From Nematopogon swammerdamellus (Eukaryota; Arthropoda; Insecta; Lepidoptera; Adelidae): 64,000 nt of DNA. The stretch lies in NCBI GenBank assembly GCA_946902875.1, contig OX336340.1, positions 3,865,739 through 3,929,738 of the forward strand, read 5' to 3'. The notes beneath the pieces are model-generated. The model was not told the origin of the DNA, made no database searches, and worked only from the letters and a program-made list of their open reading frames with translations. The translations under genes were made by a program, and so were the position numbers. Shown here in pieces: positions 1-11,489 of this stretch (position 1 is its first letter; each line of letters starts with the position of its first letter).

Positions 1-430
1 TAGAACTCGCGCACCGAGGGTTCCGTGTCGCCATGTCATGGTTAGCGCCACTCACGCCATCTATGGCGTGTTATGAAATGCTTCAAATTAGTTATGTCAT
101 GATTAGTGTTAGATAAAATAAAATAAAAATTAAATAAAATTAAAATGCTTCAAACGCTATTCGGTAGATGGCGCGCGCGCATACACTTTTTGGTTTCTTC
201 TATGGGAACCCTCGTGATTTTTTTACTTTTTCTTATGTTCATTATTTAATTGTTGTTATATCGGCCATAATACCACATATTCTGTGCATATTTCTGTCCA
301 TATTTCAACGGGCTACCTATTACGGTTCAAGGGATACAGCCCTCGGACAGACAGACGGACGGACGGACAGACAGGCAGACGGCGTAGGCATAGTAATAGG
401 GTCCCGTACCGGATACGGAACCCCAAAAAG
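1..430 (+). repeat. Family B interspersed repeat, cut by window start
   Basis: Begins in the 'ctcgcgcaccgagg' part of a family seen again near 11.0, 18.2, 22.7, 23.4, 45.6, 46.9 and 47.5 kb. Landmarks in order: 'gccatgtcatgg', 'ggtagatggcgcgcgc', 'atatcggccataata', 'acgggctacctattacgg', a run of CAGA/CGGA units, and 'gtaatagggtcccgta'. The family is common in Lepidoptera as I know them. Its transposon class is not clear from this window: there is no ORF and no obvious terminal repeat. Confidence 0.8.
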
Positions 431-536
431 TACACCTACTTTAGATTTATTTGACCCGACATTAAGAAAACGCCACCCATTATTATTGCCAAATAGTCCA
501 GGAAACGAGGAAATTCCTTGTATGGGCTCTTCGGAC

Positions 537-1110
537 TAATTCCTCTGTCGCTGAAACTTTGCAGTGTGATAGAGTAGTGTTTAAAATATACGTTTGACAA
601 ATTATCTAGGATTTTTGATGTTTGGAAGTTAGGTATTAAAATGAATGAATGCCTAAAAATGAAAATCGCTTATAACTGCTGATGAAAAATTGCTCCGTCC
701 GAAATTCCTTCGGTATATGATATTATATATTAATAAGAGTATATATTAACATTATCTAGGAAAATTTCGATTTCGAATAGGCAGAAATTTGAAAATATCT
801 ATTTTGTATCACAACTTCTTCAGAAAAATTGCTCTGTCAATTTTAATTTTTTTATATGTCTTAATTTATTTAAATATATCGCTTTTGACAATTATCTAGG
901 AAATTTTCCATATCGATCACACCTTTACAGATTTTCGGCAATAATTCGCTGTGAAAAATTGCTCCGTCCGAAATTCCTTCGGAATATGATATTATATATT
1001 AATAAGAGTATACATACAACATTATCTAGGAAAATTTCGATTTCGAATAGGCAGAAATTTGAAAATACCTATTTTGTATCACAACTTCTTCAGAAAATTG
1101 ACCATATAAA
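537..1110 (+). repeat. Family F: two tandem units of about 268 bp
   Basis: The block starting 'gaaaaattgctccgtccg' occurs at about 684 and again at about 952, each followed by 'ttatctaggaaaatttcg' and 'aggcagaaatttgaaaat'. An opposite-strand copy with the same tandem organisation lies at 9785-10445. AT-rich and non-coding. Not assigned to a known family. Confidence 0.75.
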
Positions 1111-1409
1111 TGCCAAAAGGCACCAACCCACAAATTGGTTAAAAATGAGTTAAATATACCAATCGAGAGCTAATCAACCCTCCATTTTTTGCAGAAAAGA
1201 CCCAGGCAGGCTACTTGGTATATACTAATAGGTTTCTACACATTCGTCCGCCCAATTGAGGTATATCGCAACAGCAGAAAAGAATTATGCTACTTGGTAC
1301 TAGCTAACTGGTCAGATTTTTTTTTTGCGTAAAAGATCCAAGCGAGATGGACTTTTTTGTTTTTAATGAAGTACGCTAAAAGTATTTATCAAAACAGAGC
1401 AAAGATATC

Positions 1410-1600
1410 TGGTTCTTTTTGGCATTATATAATAAAAACAAACTGTATATCGCAAAGTGGAACCAATTTATGTGGTTCTTTTTGGCATTTATAATAAAAA
1501 CAAACGGTATATTGCAAAAATGGAATCAATTTATGTGGTTGGTTTGCCTTTGGGGACCTATAGTGAGTCTTATTTCATTGGAAATAAGAGTTCTTTTTCT
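1410..1600 (+). repeat. Short tandem duplication, period about 63 bp
   Basis: 'tggttctttttggcat' begins at 1410 and 1473, and a decayed third start is near 1534. Each unit carries 'aataaaaacaaac' and 'ggaacc/tcaattta'. The rest of 1111-1844 has no recognisable gene. Confidence 0.6.
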
Positions 1601-1844
1601 AAAAATAAAATCAAACATGTCTACGTTCTATGAAACAGAACGCCTAATAATAAATAAGTTCAGTTCAGTTCACTACCGCGACGAATGTGTCAGTTCACGA
1701 CCGCGAAGTAAAGTAAATTGCTGTTTTCGACGTGGCTCAATGTACCTACTACGTAGTGATCGCGACATATCGTCAGAGTGTAGTTCGACGTCGTCGTCCA
1801 AGCAGGTGCCTACGCCGCGCCGCCTAACGTAACCATTGAAGATA

Positions 1845-2000
1845 GAATAGAATAGAATAGAATATTTATTTGTATAACATATACAAGTCACAAACTAACA
1901 TTCACACATTTTAAAAATTTTCTATTTAGAAAATAAAATAATATGAAACATAATAAATGAATCCTATTAAAATTAAAATTATTAATAATAGAAATCCGAT
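1845..2000 (-). mobile_element. LINE 3' tail, minus strand
   Basis: Starts with an AGAAT microsatellite (1847-1863) followed by AT-rich sequence. This matches the arrangement of other truncated LINE 3' ends here, which finish in a 4-5 bp microsatellite (22.1, 40.7, 51.5, 53.6 kb). No coding part survives. Confidence 0.5.
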
Positions 2001-2628
2001 ATAAAAGTCACACGTGCCTCCTGGGTGGTGCCAAATGAACAGCAATCAGCGTGTGGGAGATCTTCGGATCGGCTGGGTTCGCCACCACACCCCGGGAGAA
2101 ACAATTACACCGGCATAACAGTTCGCTGTGTTCCGGTGTACTTCCCGGGGACCCAGTAGCAGGTGGGGTTGGCTGTGGTGAGGAGTAGGCCAGTGATCCC
2201 GACGCGGATTCGCTGTTCAGAGGTGACGCATCGACACGGTTGACAGGGAGACCCGGTTAAACGGTTATTCCGCTGGCCGCCCGCCGGGTAGTACAGGAGC
2301 CCAATCGCGTCTAACCAACGCGAGAGGCTGCCCCGGTCAACCGGCGCATAATCCCGGAGTGGTCCGTCGTGCCGGTTGGTGACCGGAGTAGGGGTTCCGG
2401 CGGCCACTTCCGGGGGGGACCGGGGGCCTTTCCGTCTTCCGTGTCGGCGCAACACTAACCTGAGTAGTAAGCGATGAAGCTAGGGTCCACGCTTTGCCCG
2501 TGAATCACCACAGCCACCCTTTCATGCTCTTTCCCTCCCTCTTACAAAAATCATGGCAGCGAAAAAAAAAGGAAAAAAAGGTTCAATCAGCGGTGCACAC
2601 CCTTACACCACTATTTAGCGTTGACTAG

Positions 2629-5600
2629 ACCAACGTGCGGGGGTTGCATACCAATTTGAATGCCGTCCATCACCACCTGGAGACGAAGAAGCCGGCCTTG
2701 CTTTTCCTGACGGAATCACAAATATATCGACCTGCACTACCCCGGCTACACCCTGGAAGAAGCCTTCCGGTCGCGAGCCGGGGTTTGCTTGTTTGTCAGG
2801 GCAGATATTTGCTGTCGTCGCCTGCGCTGCCTTGAGGACTCCGAGCTATCAGTACTTTGGGTCCACGAGGATCTGGGAACGGTCTCGCGGGTGTACGCCT
2901 GTCTGTACAGGTCGCACTCTGGTGATGCAGAGACAGCTCGGTTATTTGAGTACCTGAGTGGAGCGGCAGACAAAGTCCAAGAGCGGTTCCCTACCGCGGA
3001 TTTGGTTCTTCTTGGAGACTTCAATGCCCATCACGAGGCATGGCTAGGCTCCAGGAGAACTGACTTTGCGGGGAGAGCCGCCTACGACTTCGCCCTGACG
3101 CATGACCTGTCTCAACTGGTAGACCAGCCCACCAGGCTGCCAGATATAGACGGTCATGAACCTTCTCTGCTGGATCTTCTGCTGACAACGAACCCCACTG
3201 GATATAAGGTCGCAGTGAGAGCCCCGCTGGGTTCCTCTGATCATTGTTTAGTGCGGTCCACGGTGCCATCTTCGCCTCCTCAGTCCCGTACTGGAGGAAC
3301 GCGTCGAATTTGGCACTACGCGTCAGCAGATTGGGATGGGATGCGAGAACACTTCGCATCCTACCCTTGGAGAGAGATCTGCTTCAGTTCGGGCGATCCG
3401 TCGCAATGCGCTAATACCGTTGCCGAGGTGGTTCTGGGGGCAATGGAAATGTTTATTCGCAGCGCCTCTGTCTACCTAGGTGGTAAAAGCCAACCATGGG
3501 ACAGCCGCGACTGTGCTGATGCTGTCGCAGCTAAATGCGCAGCTTATCGGGCATGGTCGCGCGCTCGTGCCGGACGTGATCCGAACGCATCCTAACTGAA
3601 GAAGGAATACAACCGCCTCTCCAGATCCTGCAAAAAGGTTATTGCCAGGGCCAAATTTGACCACATCGGCAGAATCGGCGATAGACTGAACCAGCACCCA
3701 ACTGGGAGCCGTGAGTTCTGGTCTCTCGCTAAATATGTCGAGTCAAATTTCTGCCGCTCCTCTCTTCCACCTCTGCAGTGTCCTGGAGGCTCACTTGTCC
3801 ACTCCGCAAAGAAGAAAGCCGACTTACTGGTATCTCTCTTTGCGGGGAACTCCAACCTGGACGATGGGGGTGCCACTCCCCCATCCATACCTAGGTGTGA
3901 GAACTCCATGTCGGAAGTGCAGTTTCGACAACGGACTGTACGGGCGGAACTTCTCTCCCTAGACGTCAGGAAGGCGAGTGGGCCGGATAGGATTCCTGCA
4001 TTGGTGTTAAAAAGGTGTGCTCCCGAGCTGGCCCCAGTGCTGACGCGCCTATTCCGTCTCTCCTACTCCAATTGCCGTGTGCCGGCGGCCTGGAAATCTG
4101 CGTTTTTGCAAGCGGTCCCTAAAAAGGGTGACCGCTCAAACCCGTCAAACTACCGACCTATAGCGATTACCTCCCTTTTCTGTAAGGTGATGGAGCGCAT
4201 TATCAATACGCAGCTCATGAAGTACCTGGAGACGAATGACCTCATCAGCGATCGGCAATACGGCTTCCGGCCAAAACGATCTGCTGGTGATCTCCTAGCG
4301 TACGTCACTCACCTTTGGGGGGAATCGCTTGACGGTCATGGTGAATTGATGCTACCTATTTTAATTTTGAATTTTAATTTATTTTAATTTATTTTAATTT
4401 TATTTTAATTTTATATTTTTTTATATTGACATAATTGAATTTTTAACCTTTAACAATTCTATTGATGCGAAGTATTTTAATTTAGCTCTAGTTTTAATTG
4501 CCTTTCATGCACAAAACAGTTTTTTTTTTCTCTGTATTCTTATAATTTTTAGTTATGTACCTATATTATTGCTAATTATTAGTCCCTTACCATGGCTAGA
4601 CCCAGACAGTTTCAATTGTAAATTTGGTAAACTAAAATGTGACGAACTCAAGTGTACCGATGGTACCTAAGATGGAAATGAATAAATGAAAAATGAAATG
4701 AAAAATACTTGGCAATTGGCCTTGATATTGCCAAGGCATTTGATCGGCTTTGGCACAAGTCGCTCTTGGGCAAATTGCCGGCTTACGGACTTCCTTCTGG
4801 CCTCTGTGACTGGGTCGCCGACTTCCTACATGGGCGTAGCATTCAGGTCCTAGTGGACGGTTGCTCGTCGGACGCCATGTCAGTGAACGCCGGCGTACCA
4901 CAAGGATCTGTGTTGTCACCCACGCTGTTTCTTCTGCATATCAATGATATGCTGTCTCTGGGCAACATACATTGTTATGCGGATGACAGTACGGCACACG
5001 GATCCTACACCAGTCACCCCTCAGCCAGTCGGGATATTGTGGATGAGAAGAGGCGAAGACTTGTGTCTGAGCTCGAACACACACTCGGCTCTATTTCCGA
5101 ATGGGGCCGTAGCAATTTGGTCGAGTTCAACGCTTCCAAGACACAAGTTTGCGCGTTAAGTGCGAAGAGAGCGGCGTTCACACCGGCTCCTTCATTCCAA
5201 GGCACGTCGCTTAAATTAAGCGAACACCTCGGGGTCCTCGGAGTCGAACTGTCGCACGACTTGAACTTTCGTCGCCATATCGAGGGGAAGGCCAAGCTGG
5301 CTTCTAAAAAGCTGGGCGTACTCAATAAGGTGCGACGGTACTTCACGCCGGACCAAAGGCTGCTTTTGTATAAATCGCAGATCAGGTCCTGCTTGGAGTA
5401 CTGCTCGCACCTGTGGGATGGCTCTGCCAAATACCAGCTTGCGCCTCTGGACTCGATCCAGCGTCGAGCCGTGCGACTAGTGGGTGACCCCGCAGTGTCC
5501 CGCGATCTAAAACCACTGCAACACCGTAGGGATGTCGGCTCCCTAAGTGTGTTCTATCGCTTATTCCATGGGGAGTACTCGGAGGAGCTGTTTAACGCAA

Positions 5601-5866
5601 TCCCGCCGTCCCCTTTCCATCTCCGCACCACATGAACTGGGCAGGGATTGCATCCCTATACGCTGGACTTACCGCGGATGCGTACTAATCGATTCTGCAG
5701 ATCATTACTCTACAGAACCGGTAAACTCTGGAATGCTCTCCCTGCTCATATATTTCCCCCCAAGTACAGTCTCGGGTCCTTAAAGAGGGGCTTGAATGGG
5801 CACCTGTCAGGCCGGCATGGCATTCGCAACCCCCGCATACGACCGAATGTCCATGGGCGTCGTTAG
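2629..5866 (+). pseudogene. LINE-A ORF2: AP endonuclease + reverse transcriptase, broken
   Basis: The product would nick target DNA and reverse-transcribe the element's RNA there (target-primed reverse transcription). The N-terminal endonuclease shows VRGLHTNLNAV, GDFNAHHEAWLGS and a SDHCLV motif. The RT shows KASGPDRIPA, KKGDRSNPSNYRPI, DIAKAFD, GVPQGSVLSP and the catalytic YADD near 4976-4987. The C-terminus has a YRTGKLWNALP motif. Four lesions disable it: a frameshift near 2727, an in-frame TAA at 3593 (the minus-strand copy has Glu there), an insertion at about 4345-4705, and a TGA at 5633 after which the same frame stays open to 5866. The codon before TNVRGL is TAG, so the start is also lost. 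It is a dead copy, but the lesions are few. Confidence 0.88.
4345..4705 (+). mobile_element. Insertion inside LINE-A RT: truncated LINE 3' end
   Basis: The RT frame is broken between '...SLDGHGE' and 'LAIGLDIAKAFD'. The insert is AT-rich, contains a long 'ttttaatt' stretch and ends in 'aaatgaataaatgaaaaatg', like a poly(A)-type LINE tail. The RT resumes in the same frame. No clear target-site duplication was seen. Confidence 0.6.
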
Positions 5867-5925
5867 ACACCTTATGGGTGGCTCGGCGCCATATGTCGCG
5901 CTTTCAATAAAAAAAAATAAAAAAA

Positions 5926-6366
5926 AAACGTTCCTCCATTCTCTTCGCCTCAAGACTCTACCTGCAGCGGTCTTCATGCAAGAAGCACACAGCGCCTCCT
6001 GGCGGAAAGGAGAAGAGTCCGGTTGCCTAGGCGACGGACTGTTGTGATCTGACACGTCCGAAAATACAAGCGGGAGCGGGCGGTTTTGTTCAAACATTTT
6101 GCTCTGGAAAAGATAAAATCCACCCTGATCGAGCGCGGCGCGGGCTCTCAGGGCTTGTTGCGACCTAATACGGCATAAGTATAGTAAGTGTAGTTTCCTA
6201 AGTGTGTGCGTAGCTGGGCCCAGCAGATCCTCGGACACCGGGACGTTTCCGTGCCGATCGACGACCACCACCTGAAGGACCGAGCTATCGAAGGTGCGGC
6301 TGCGGGCGGAGACATCAACATCCAGGTAGGAGGTACCACACCACCACACACTTTTCGCTACACCTC
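5926..6366. other. GC-rich spacer before the 102-bp array, unassigned
   Basis: Between the LINE-A tail and the tandem array lies moderately GC-rich sequence with short open frames on both strands but no recognisable domain. It could be the left part of an unrecognised transposon whose internal region has amplified. Confidence 0.4.
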
Positions 6367-7062
6367 GAAGCTAGTCCGACGAATCCCGACGCTGCTCAGA
6401 AGGAGTCCAACATTTCCCTGTGTTCCCCCGACGCCATCCAGACGCAGTCCGACATCTACGTGAGCTCGGAAGCTAGTCCGACGAATCCCGAAGCTGCTCA
6501 GAAGGAGTCCAACATTGCCCTGCGTTCCCACGACGCCATTCAGACGGAGTCCGACATCTAAGTGAGCTCGGAAGCTAGTCCGACGAATCCCGACGCTGCT
6601 AAGAAAGAGCCCGACACTGCCCTGGGGTTCCCCGACACAATACAGACGGAGCCCGACATCCAAGTAAGCCTTAAAGCTAGTCCGACGAATCCCGACGCTG
6701 CTCAGAAGGAGTCCGACACTGCCCTGCGTTCCCCCGACGCCACCCAGACGCAGTCCGACATCTAAGCGAGCTCTGAAACCAGTCCGACGAATCCCGACGC
6801 TGCTCAGAAGGAGTCCGACACTGCCCCTGCGTTCCCCCGACGCCATCCAGACGCGGTCTGACATCTAAGCGAGCCTCGAAGCCAGTCTGACGAATCCCGA
6901 CGCAGCTCGGAAGGAGCCCGACACTGCCCAACGTCCCCCGACGCCATCCCGATGGAGCCCGATACTGCCCTGCGTTCCCCGACGCCATCCAGATGGAGCC
7001 CGACACCTAAGCGAATTTCCGAAGTCAGCCAGACGGATCCAGACGCTACGCCAAACTAATCC
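6367..7062. repeat. 102-bp tandem array, about 6.4-7 diverged units
   Basis: Units begin at 6367, 6469, 6571, 6673, 6775 and 6878, with a further start at 7021 after a partial extra unit. Each carries 'tagtccgacgaatcccgac', 'ctcagaaggagtcc' and 'ccagacg.agtccgac'. Because 102 is a multiple of three, a minus-strand frame stays open for 168 codons. Plus-strand frames have a stop near the end of most units. Nothing else suggests translation, so I treat it as a minisatellite. Confidence 0.85.
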
Positions 7063-7325
7063 TATCACGAAGCGCAAAATAAGATCTGAACTGACTGATA
7101 GATAACAGTAGACAACACCCGTCGCCGCCGCGTAAACCAGCCTCGGGGAAACTTGTAAAAGTCCCAATCGTCTCTTATTTACCCTATTTCACCCCTTATG
7201 AAACTATCAAACCCAGAATATGAGTACCGCTGCGGTGACGGCGTGATATTGCATGTGCACAGTCGCACCCCCACCCAACTACAGTCCACCCACTAACACC
7301 ACGGGGTGAGAACGACTGTTGCGTA
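7063..7325. other. No feature identified between array and LINE-A copy
   Basis: Unique-looking sequence. The LINE-A homology on the minus strand stops abruptly just after the ISEWGR motif at about 7325. Nothing else is recognisable here. Confidence 0.4.
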
Positions 7326-8895
7326 CAGCGGCCCCATTCGGAAATAGACCGAAGCGTTTGTTTGAGATCAGACAAAAGTCTTCGCCTCTTCATCCACAAC
7401 ATCCCGTCTGACTGAAGGGTCATTGGTATAGGATCCATGTGCTGTACTGTCATCCGCATAACAATTTATGTTGCCGAGTGGCAGCATGTCATTGATATGC
7501 AGAAGAAACAGTGTTGGTGACAAGACAACACAGATCCCTGCGGTACGCCGGCATTCACTGACAGGGCGTCCGAAGAGCAACCGTCCACTAGGACCTGAAT
7601 GCTACGCCCATGTAGGAAGTTGGCGACCCAGTCGCAGAGGCCAGAAGGAAGTCCGTACGACGGAAGCTAGCCCAGAAGCGATTTGTGCCAAACCCATTCG
7701 AATGCCTTGGCAATATCGAGACCAATTCACACCGTTTCAGCACCAATGCAGGAATCATATCCGGCCCACTCGCCTTCCTGGTGTCTAGGGAGATAAGCTC
7801 CGCCCGCACAGTTCGTTGTCGGAACTGTACTTCCGGCATGGAGTTCTCACACCTAGTTATGGATGGGGGGATGGCACCCCATCGTCCAGGGTGGAGTTCT
7901 ACGCAAAGAGAGCACTTACATTTGCGGAGTGGGCAAGTGAGCCCCCAGGACACTGTAGAGGTGGAAGGGAGGAGCGGTAGAAAATCGATACGACAGATTT
8001 GGCGAGAGACCAAAACTCACGGCTCCCAGTTGGGTGCTGGTTCAGCCTATCACCAACTCTGCCGATATGCTCGAATTTGGCCCTGACGATAGCCGTCTTG
8101 CAGGATCTGGAGAGGCGGTTGTATTCTTTCTTCAGTTCGGATACATTAGGATCGCGTCTGGTACGAGCGCACGACCATGCACGATAAGCTGCGCCATTAG
8201 CTGCGACAGCTTCACCACAGTCGCGGCTGTACCAGGCCTGGCTTTTACCACCGAGGCGCACGAGGGCGCTGGGAATGAACATCTCCATTCCCCCCAGAAC
8301 CACCTCGGCTACGGCATTGGCGCATTCTGCCGGAATGCGCCAATGCCGTAGCCAAGGTGTAGATCATCCGAGGTGTAGATCATCCGAACTGAAGCATAGC
8401 TCTCTCCATGGGTAGGATGTGATGTATTCTCGCATCCCGTCCCAATCCGCTGACACGTAGTGCCAAATTGGACGCATTTCTCCAGTACGAGACTAAGGAG
8501 GCAAAAATGGCACCGTAGACCCCACTAAACAGTGGTCAGAGAAGCCAAGAGGAGTGCTCACTGTGACTTTGTATCCAGCAGGGTTCGTCGTCAGCAGAAG
8601 ATCCAGCAGAGAGGGTGCATGACCGTCCATGTCTGGCGCTTTGGTAGGTTGGTCTATCAGTTGAGGCAAGTCATGCGTCAGGGAGAAGTCGTAGGCGGCT
8701 CTCCCCTCGAAGTCAGTTCTCCCGGAGCCCAGCCACTCCTCGTGATGGGCATTAAAATCCCCAAGCAGAACCATATCCGCGGATATATATATATATAGGG
8801 AAACTACATGCACTTCATCTGCCGCTCTACTCAAGTGCTCGAACAATCGAGCTGTCCCCGCGTCGTCTGAGTGCGACCTGTAGATACTTACAGGC
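7326..8895 (-). pseudogene. LINE-A endonuclease/RT, second copy, deleted
   Basis: Read on the minus strand: endonuclease (LLGDFNAHHEEWLGS, SDHCLVGSTVP), the linker, KASGPDMIPALVLKRC, then a jump to sequence corresponding to DIAKAF..VWHKSLL, and finally VLSPTLFLLHIND with the catalytic YADD near 7455. The fingers part of the RT between those blocks, roughly 370 bp in the other copy, is deleted. The copy is truncated at both ends, and a TA microsatellite (8783-8800) interrupts the endonuclease. It lies head to head with the copy at 2.0-5.9 kb, so the pair forms an imperfect inverted repeat. Confidence 0.85.
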
Positions 8896-8904
8896 GGACA
8901 CACG

Positions 8905-9260
8905 CGACTCCGTCCCCAAGTGAACCGATTGTGATGATTCTTTTTTTATTTGAAAGCTGGTGCTTTCCGCGTGGTCCCATTTCAATTTCATCAAGATCGG
9001 ATTGGAAAGCGAGGCGGATTCGCGAAGCCAAAAGCCGAGCGATTCCGCCGAGTACATTAATAGCAAAAAATTACTAAAAAAACTGAAATAAAAAACTATT
9101 AAAAAAAATATAAAAACCGCCTTCAAAAATGTATGAAATAAAAAAATCGAACCCTAGAGTTGAAGGCGGTGCAAGCAAAAATAACCGACCGCCTTCAACT
9201 CTAGGGTTCGATTTTTTTTTATTTCATACATTTTTGAAGGCGGTTTTTAATTTTTTAAAT
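8905..9260 (+). repeat. Family E repeat with foldback end
   Basis: Contains 'aagtgaaccgattgtgatg', 'ggtcccatttcaatttcatc' and 'caagatcggattggaaagcg'. It ends in an inverted repeat: about 9112-9170 pairs with about 9188-9248 almost perfectly ('ccgccttcaaaaatgtatg' on each arm). The same architecture recurs at 18955-19320. Confidence 0.75.
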
Positions 9261-9419
9261 CGTTTTTTTACAAAAATGTATACACTTTATTTACATACAG
9301 ACTGTACGTGCATGAAATATGTTTAATAAGTTGTTTCGACATACTGTCATACAAATTAAATTACAGAACGAAAGTTAAATTTTAAAAGTTCCTAATACTA
9401 TATAGATAGGCCCTACATT

Positions 9420-9645
9420 TTCGTTCCATAGGCGGCAGGACGGCGCGGCGGAGCGGCGTTGTAGTGGGACGACAGAGGTGGCGGGCGGAATAGCGAGCCG
9501 CGAGCATCGACGACGCTCGCGTGTCGTCTCGTCGGTCGCGGTGCGGGACGATGAGCTGCTGGCGCGCGGGCGGGCGGGCTTATTCTTCCCCACTCCCCGC
9601 AGCCCTCCCGCACCCCGAGTTCAGTGTAGTGCGAGCGCGCGCTTT
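9420..9645. promoter_or_regulatory. CpG-dense island, candidate promoter
   Basis: About 225 bp of CpG-rich sequence in an AT-rich context. A TTCAGTG motif at about 9618 fits the arthropod initiator consensus (TCAGT). No downstream coding exon with a recognisable domain was found on either strand, so the direction and even the promoter role are uncertain. Confidence 0.35.
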
Positions 9646-9784
9646 TTAAACGTTGTTTTATTATATTGCGATACTCGAAACTACTCGAAAGTTCATGTTT
9701 AATGGAGAAATTTTATTGGATAATATACAATTATATTATATTTTGATGTTCTGTGTCTAATAAGTTAATAAAAACAGACGAAGC

Positions 9785-10445
9785 AATTTTTCACAGTGCT
9801 TGGGTTATTGCCAAAAATATGTAAAGGTGTGATCGATAAGGAAAATTTCCTAGATAATTATGAAAAGCGATATATTTAAAGAAATTAGGAGATGAAAAAA
9901 AATAAAAATTGACAGAGTCATTTTTATAGGTATTTTCAAATTTCTGCCTGTTCGAAATCGAAATTTTCCTAGATAATGTTATATATATACTCTTATTAAT
10001 ATATAATATCATATTCCGAAAGAATTTTGGACAGAGCAATTTTTCACAGCGAATTATTGCCGAAAATCTGTAAAGGTGTGATCGATAAGGAAAATTTCCT
10101 AGATACTTGTCTAAAGCGATATATATAAATAAATTAAGACATATAATAAAATAAAAATTGACAGAGCAATTTTTCTGAAGAAGTTGTGATACAAAATAGG
10201 TATTTTCAAATTTCTGCCTATTCGAAATCGAAATTTTCATAGATAATGTTATATTTATACTCTTATTAATATATAATATCATATACGGAAGGAACTTCGG
10301 ACGGAGCAATTTTTCACCAGCAGTTATAAGCGATTTTCATCTTTAGGTATAAATACCTAACTTCCAAACATAAAAAATCCTAGATAATTTGTCAAACGTG
10401 TATTTTAAACCCCACTTTATCACACTGCAAAGATTCAGCGACAGA
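9785..10445 (-). repeat. Family F, inverted copy with two tandem units
   Basis: Reverse complement of the family at 537-1110. Units of about 262-267 bp start at about 9785 and 10047, each with 'gacagagcaatttttcac' and 'aaatttctgcctattcg'. The outer edge 'ttcagcgacagaggaatta' matches the edge near 540. 10446-10764 holds no recognisable feature. Confidence 0.75.
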
Positions 10446-10764
10446 GGAATTACGTCGAGTGGAAATGCTTTATTGATTGGAGTAAAATGAGTAGCGTGTC
10501 AGACGCCAGAGCGATTGCCCCACGAGAAGGATACTCGACTGTACTCCAGTTGGCTGGCAGTTGGCACTATCGGCGAGGCATTTGAGCGGATCCGTGCCGC
10601 GCGGGCTGCGGAGTTCACGTCGTGATCCGTTGTCGCAACTGTGACCTTTGTCAACCCGTTAGCCTGGGCCAGTTCCGTTCATACATATATATCTTGCTAT
10701 CATACAGTTTCTATTTATTCTAAAGCCGGATTCACACGGTGGACTAGTGAGGCAAATATATTTT

Positions 10765-11307
10765 TATTAGGTTTCCGTATCCCGTACGGAAGCCTATTAC
10801 TAAGCCTACGCCCAAGAACATTTAAATAGGTATGAACGTCAGATTGTCCAATGCATAAATGAGAAACAGCGTCACCGAGCTCCGCGGGTAGCGGAGGGGG
10901 ACGGCGCGCGCTCTGATTGGGTGGTATCGGGCTGTATCGCGCTCTGATTGGTTGGTAACGAATGGCATTTTGTACGTTAATACAAACGTCGTGTTACGCT
11001 GGCGCGGGGAAGGTCCGCCGTCCTTACCTATTAAATGTTCTTGTATACGCCGTCTGTCTGTCTGTCTGTCCGTCCGTCCGTCTGTCCGAGGGCTGTATCT
11101 GTATCTGTATCTCTTGAACCGTAATAAGCCGGTTGAAATTTTCACAGAATATGTGTTGTTATGCCGGATATCACAACAAATAATACAAAATAGAAAAAGT
11201 AAAAAATTAAGGGGGTTCTCATACAAGAAACGTGTTTTTTTTTTCAATGTTTTTTTTTGTGGTGCGGAAACCTCGGTGCGCGAGTCCGACTCGCACTTGG
11301 CCGGTTT
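10765..11307 (-). repeat. Family B repeat, minus strand, split by a MITE
   Basis: The family's 3' landmark ('ggcttccgtacgggatacgg' on the minus strand) lies at 10765-10812. The body resumes at 11044 with CAGA/GTCT runs and ends with 'gcgagtccgactcgcacttg' near 11290. The gap is the inserted element at 10813-11043. Confidence 0.75.
10813..11043. mobile_element. hAT-like MITE, 231 bp, inside Family B
   Basis: Terminal inverted repeats CAAGAACATTTAAATAGGTA and (on the other strand) CAAGAACATTTAATAGGTA. Flanks are cctacgcc (10805-10812) and tatacgcc (11044-11051), 6 of 8 matching, the duplication length expected of hAT elements. No transposase. Two inverted CCAAT-like motifs occur inside. Confidence 0.55.
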
Positions 11308-11489
11308 TTATGGCAATGTACGAACGGCTATCTAATAGATGTGGCCCGCTCTTTGTCCGGTTTCACCGGTGAGGCGGCGGCGGCGGTGGTACACTGCAGG
11401 GGTCACGGCTTATGAGCTGTTGTGAGAAAGTGCTGGAAAATGGATGACAACGAAATTGTGTCGCGCCTTATGTCTCCTTAATCAATAAT

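Larger units (their letters stand above)
2010..5925 (+). mobile_element. LINE-A, long copy (non-LTR retrotransposon)
   Basis: A GC-rich leader of about 600 bp (2010-2628) without a convincing ORF is followed by one long endonuclease/reverse-transcriptase reading frame and a 3' end of 'gtcgcgctttcaataaaa' plus an A-rich tail. The 3' terminus recurs at 20.95, 26.0, 28.75, 29.0, 58.1 and 62.0 kb, so this is the most informative copy of a family scattered through the window. The RT and C-terminal motifs point to the CR1/Jockey group. The exact clade needs a phylogeny. Confidence 0.85.

Noticed and set aside
681..711. Second hammerhead-like motif (CTGATGA...CGAAAT) in Family F
   Set aside because: The bases between CTGATGA and GAAA do not form a stem II, and the neighbouring Family F unit lacks CTGATGA.
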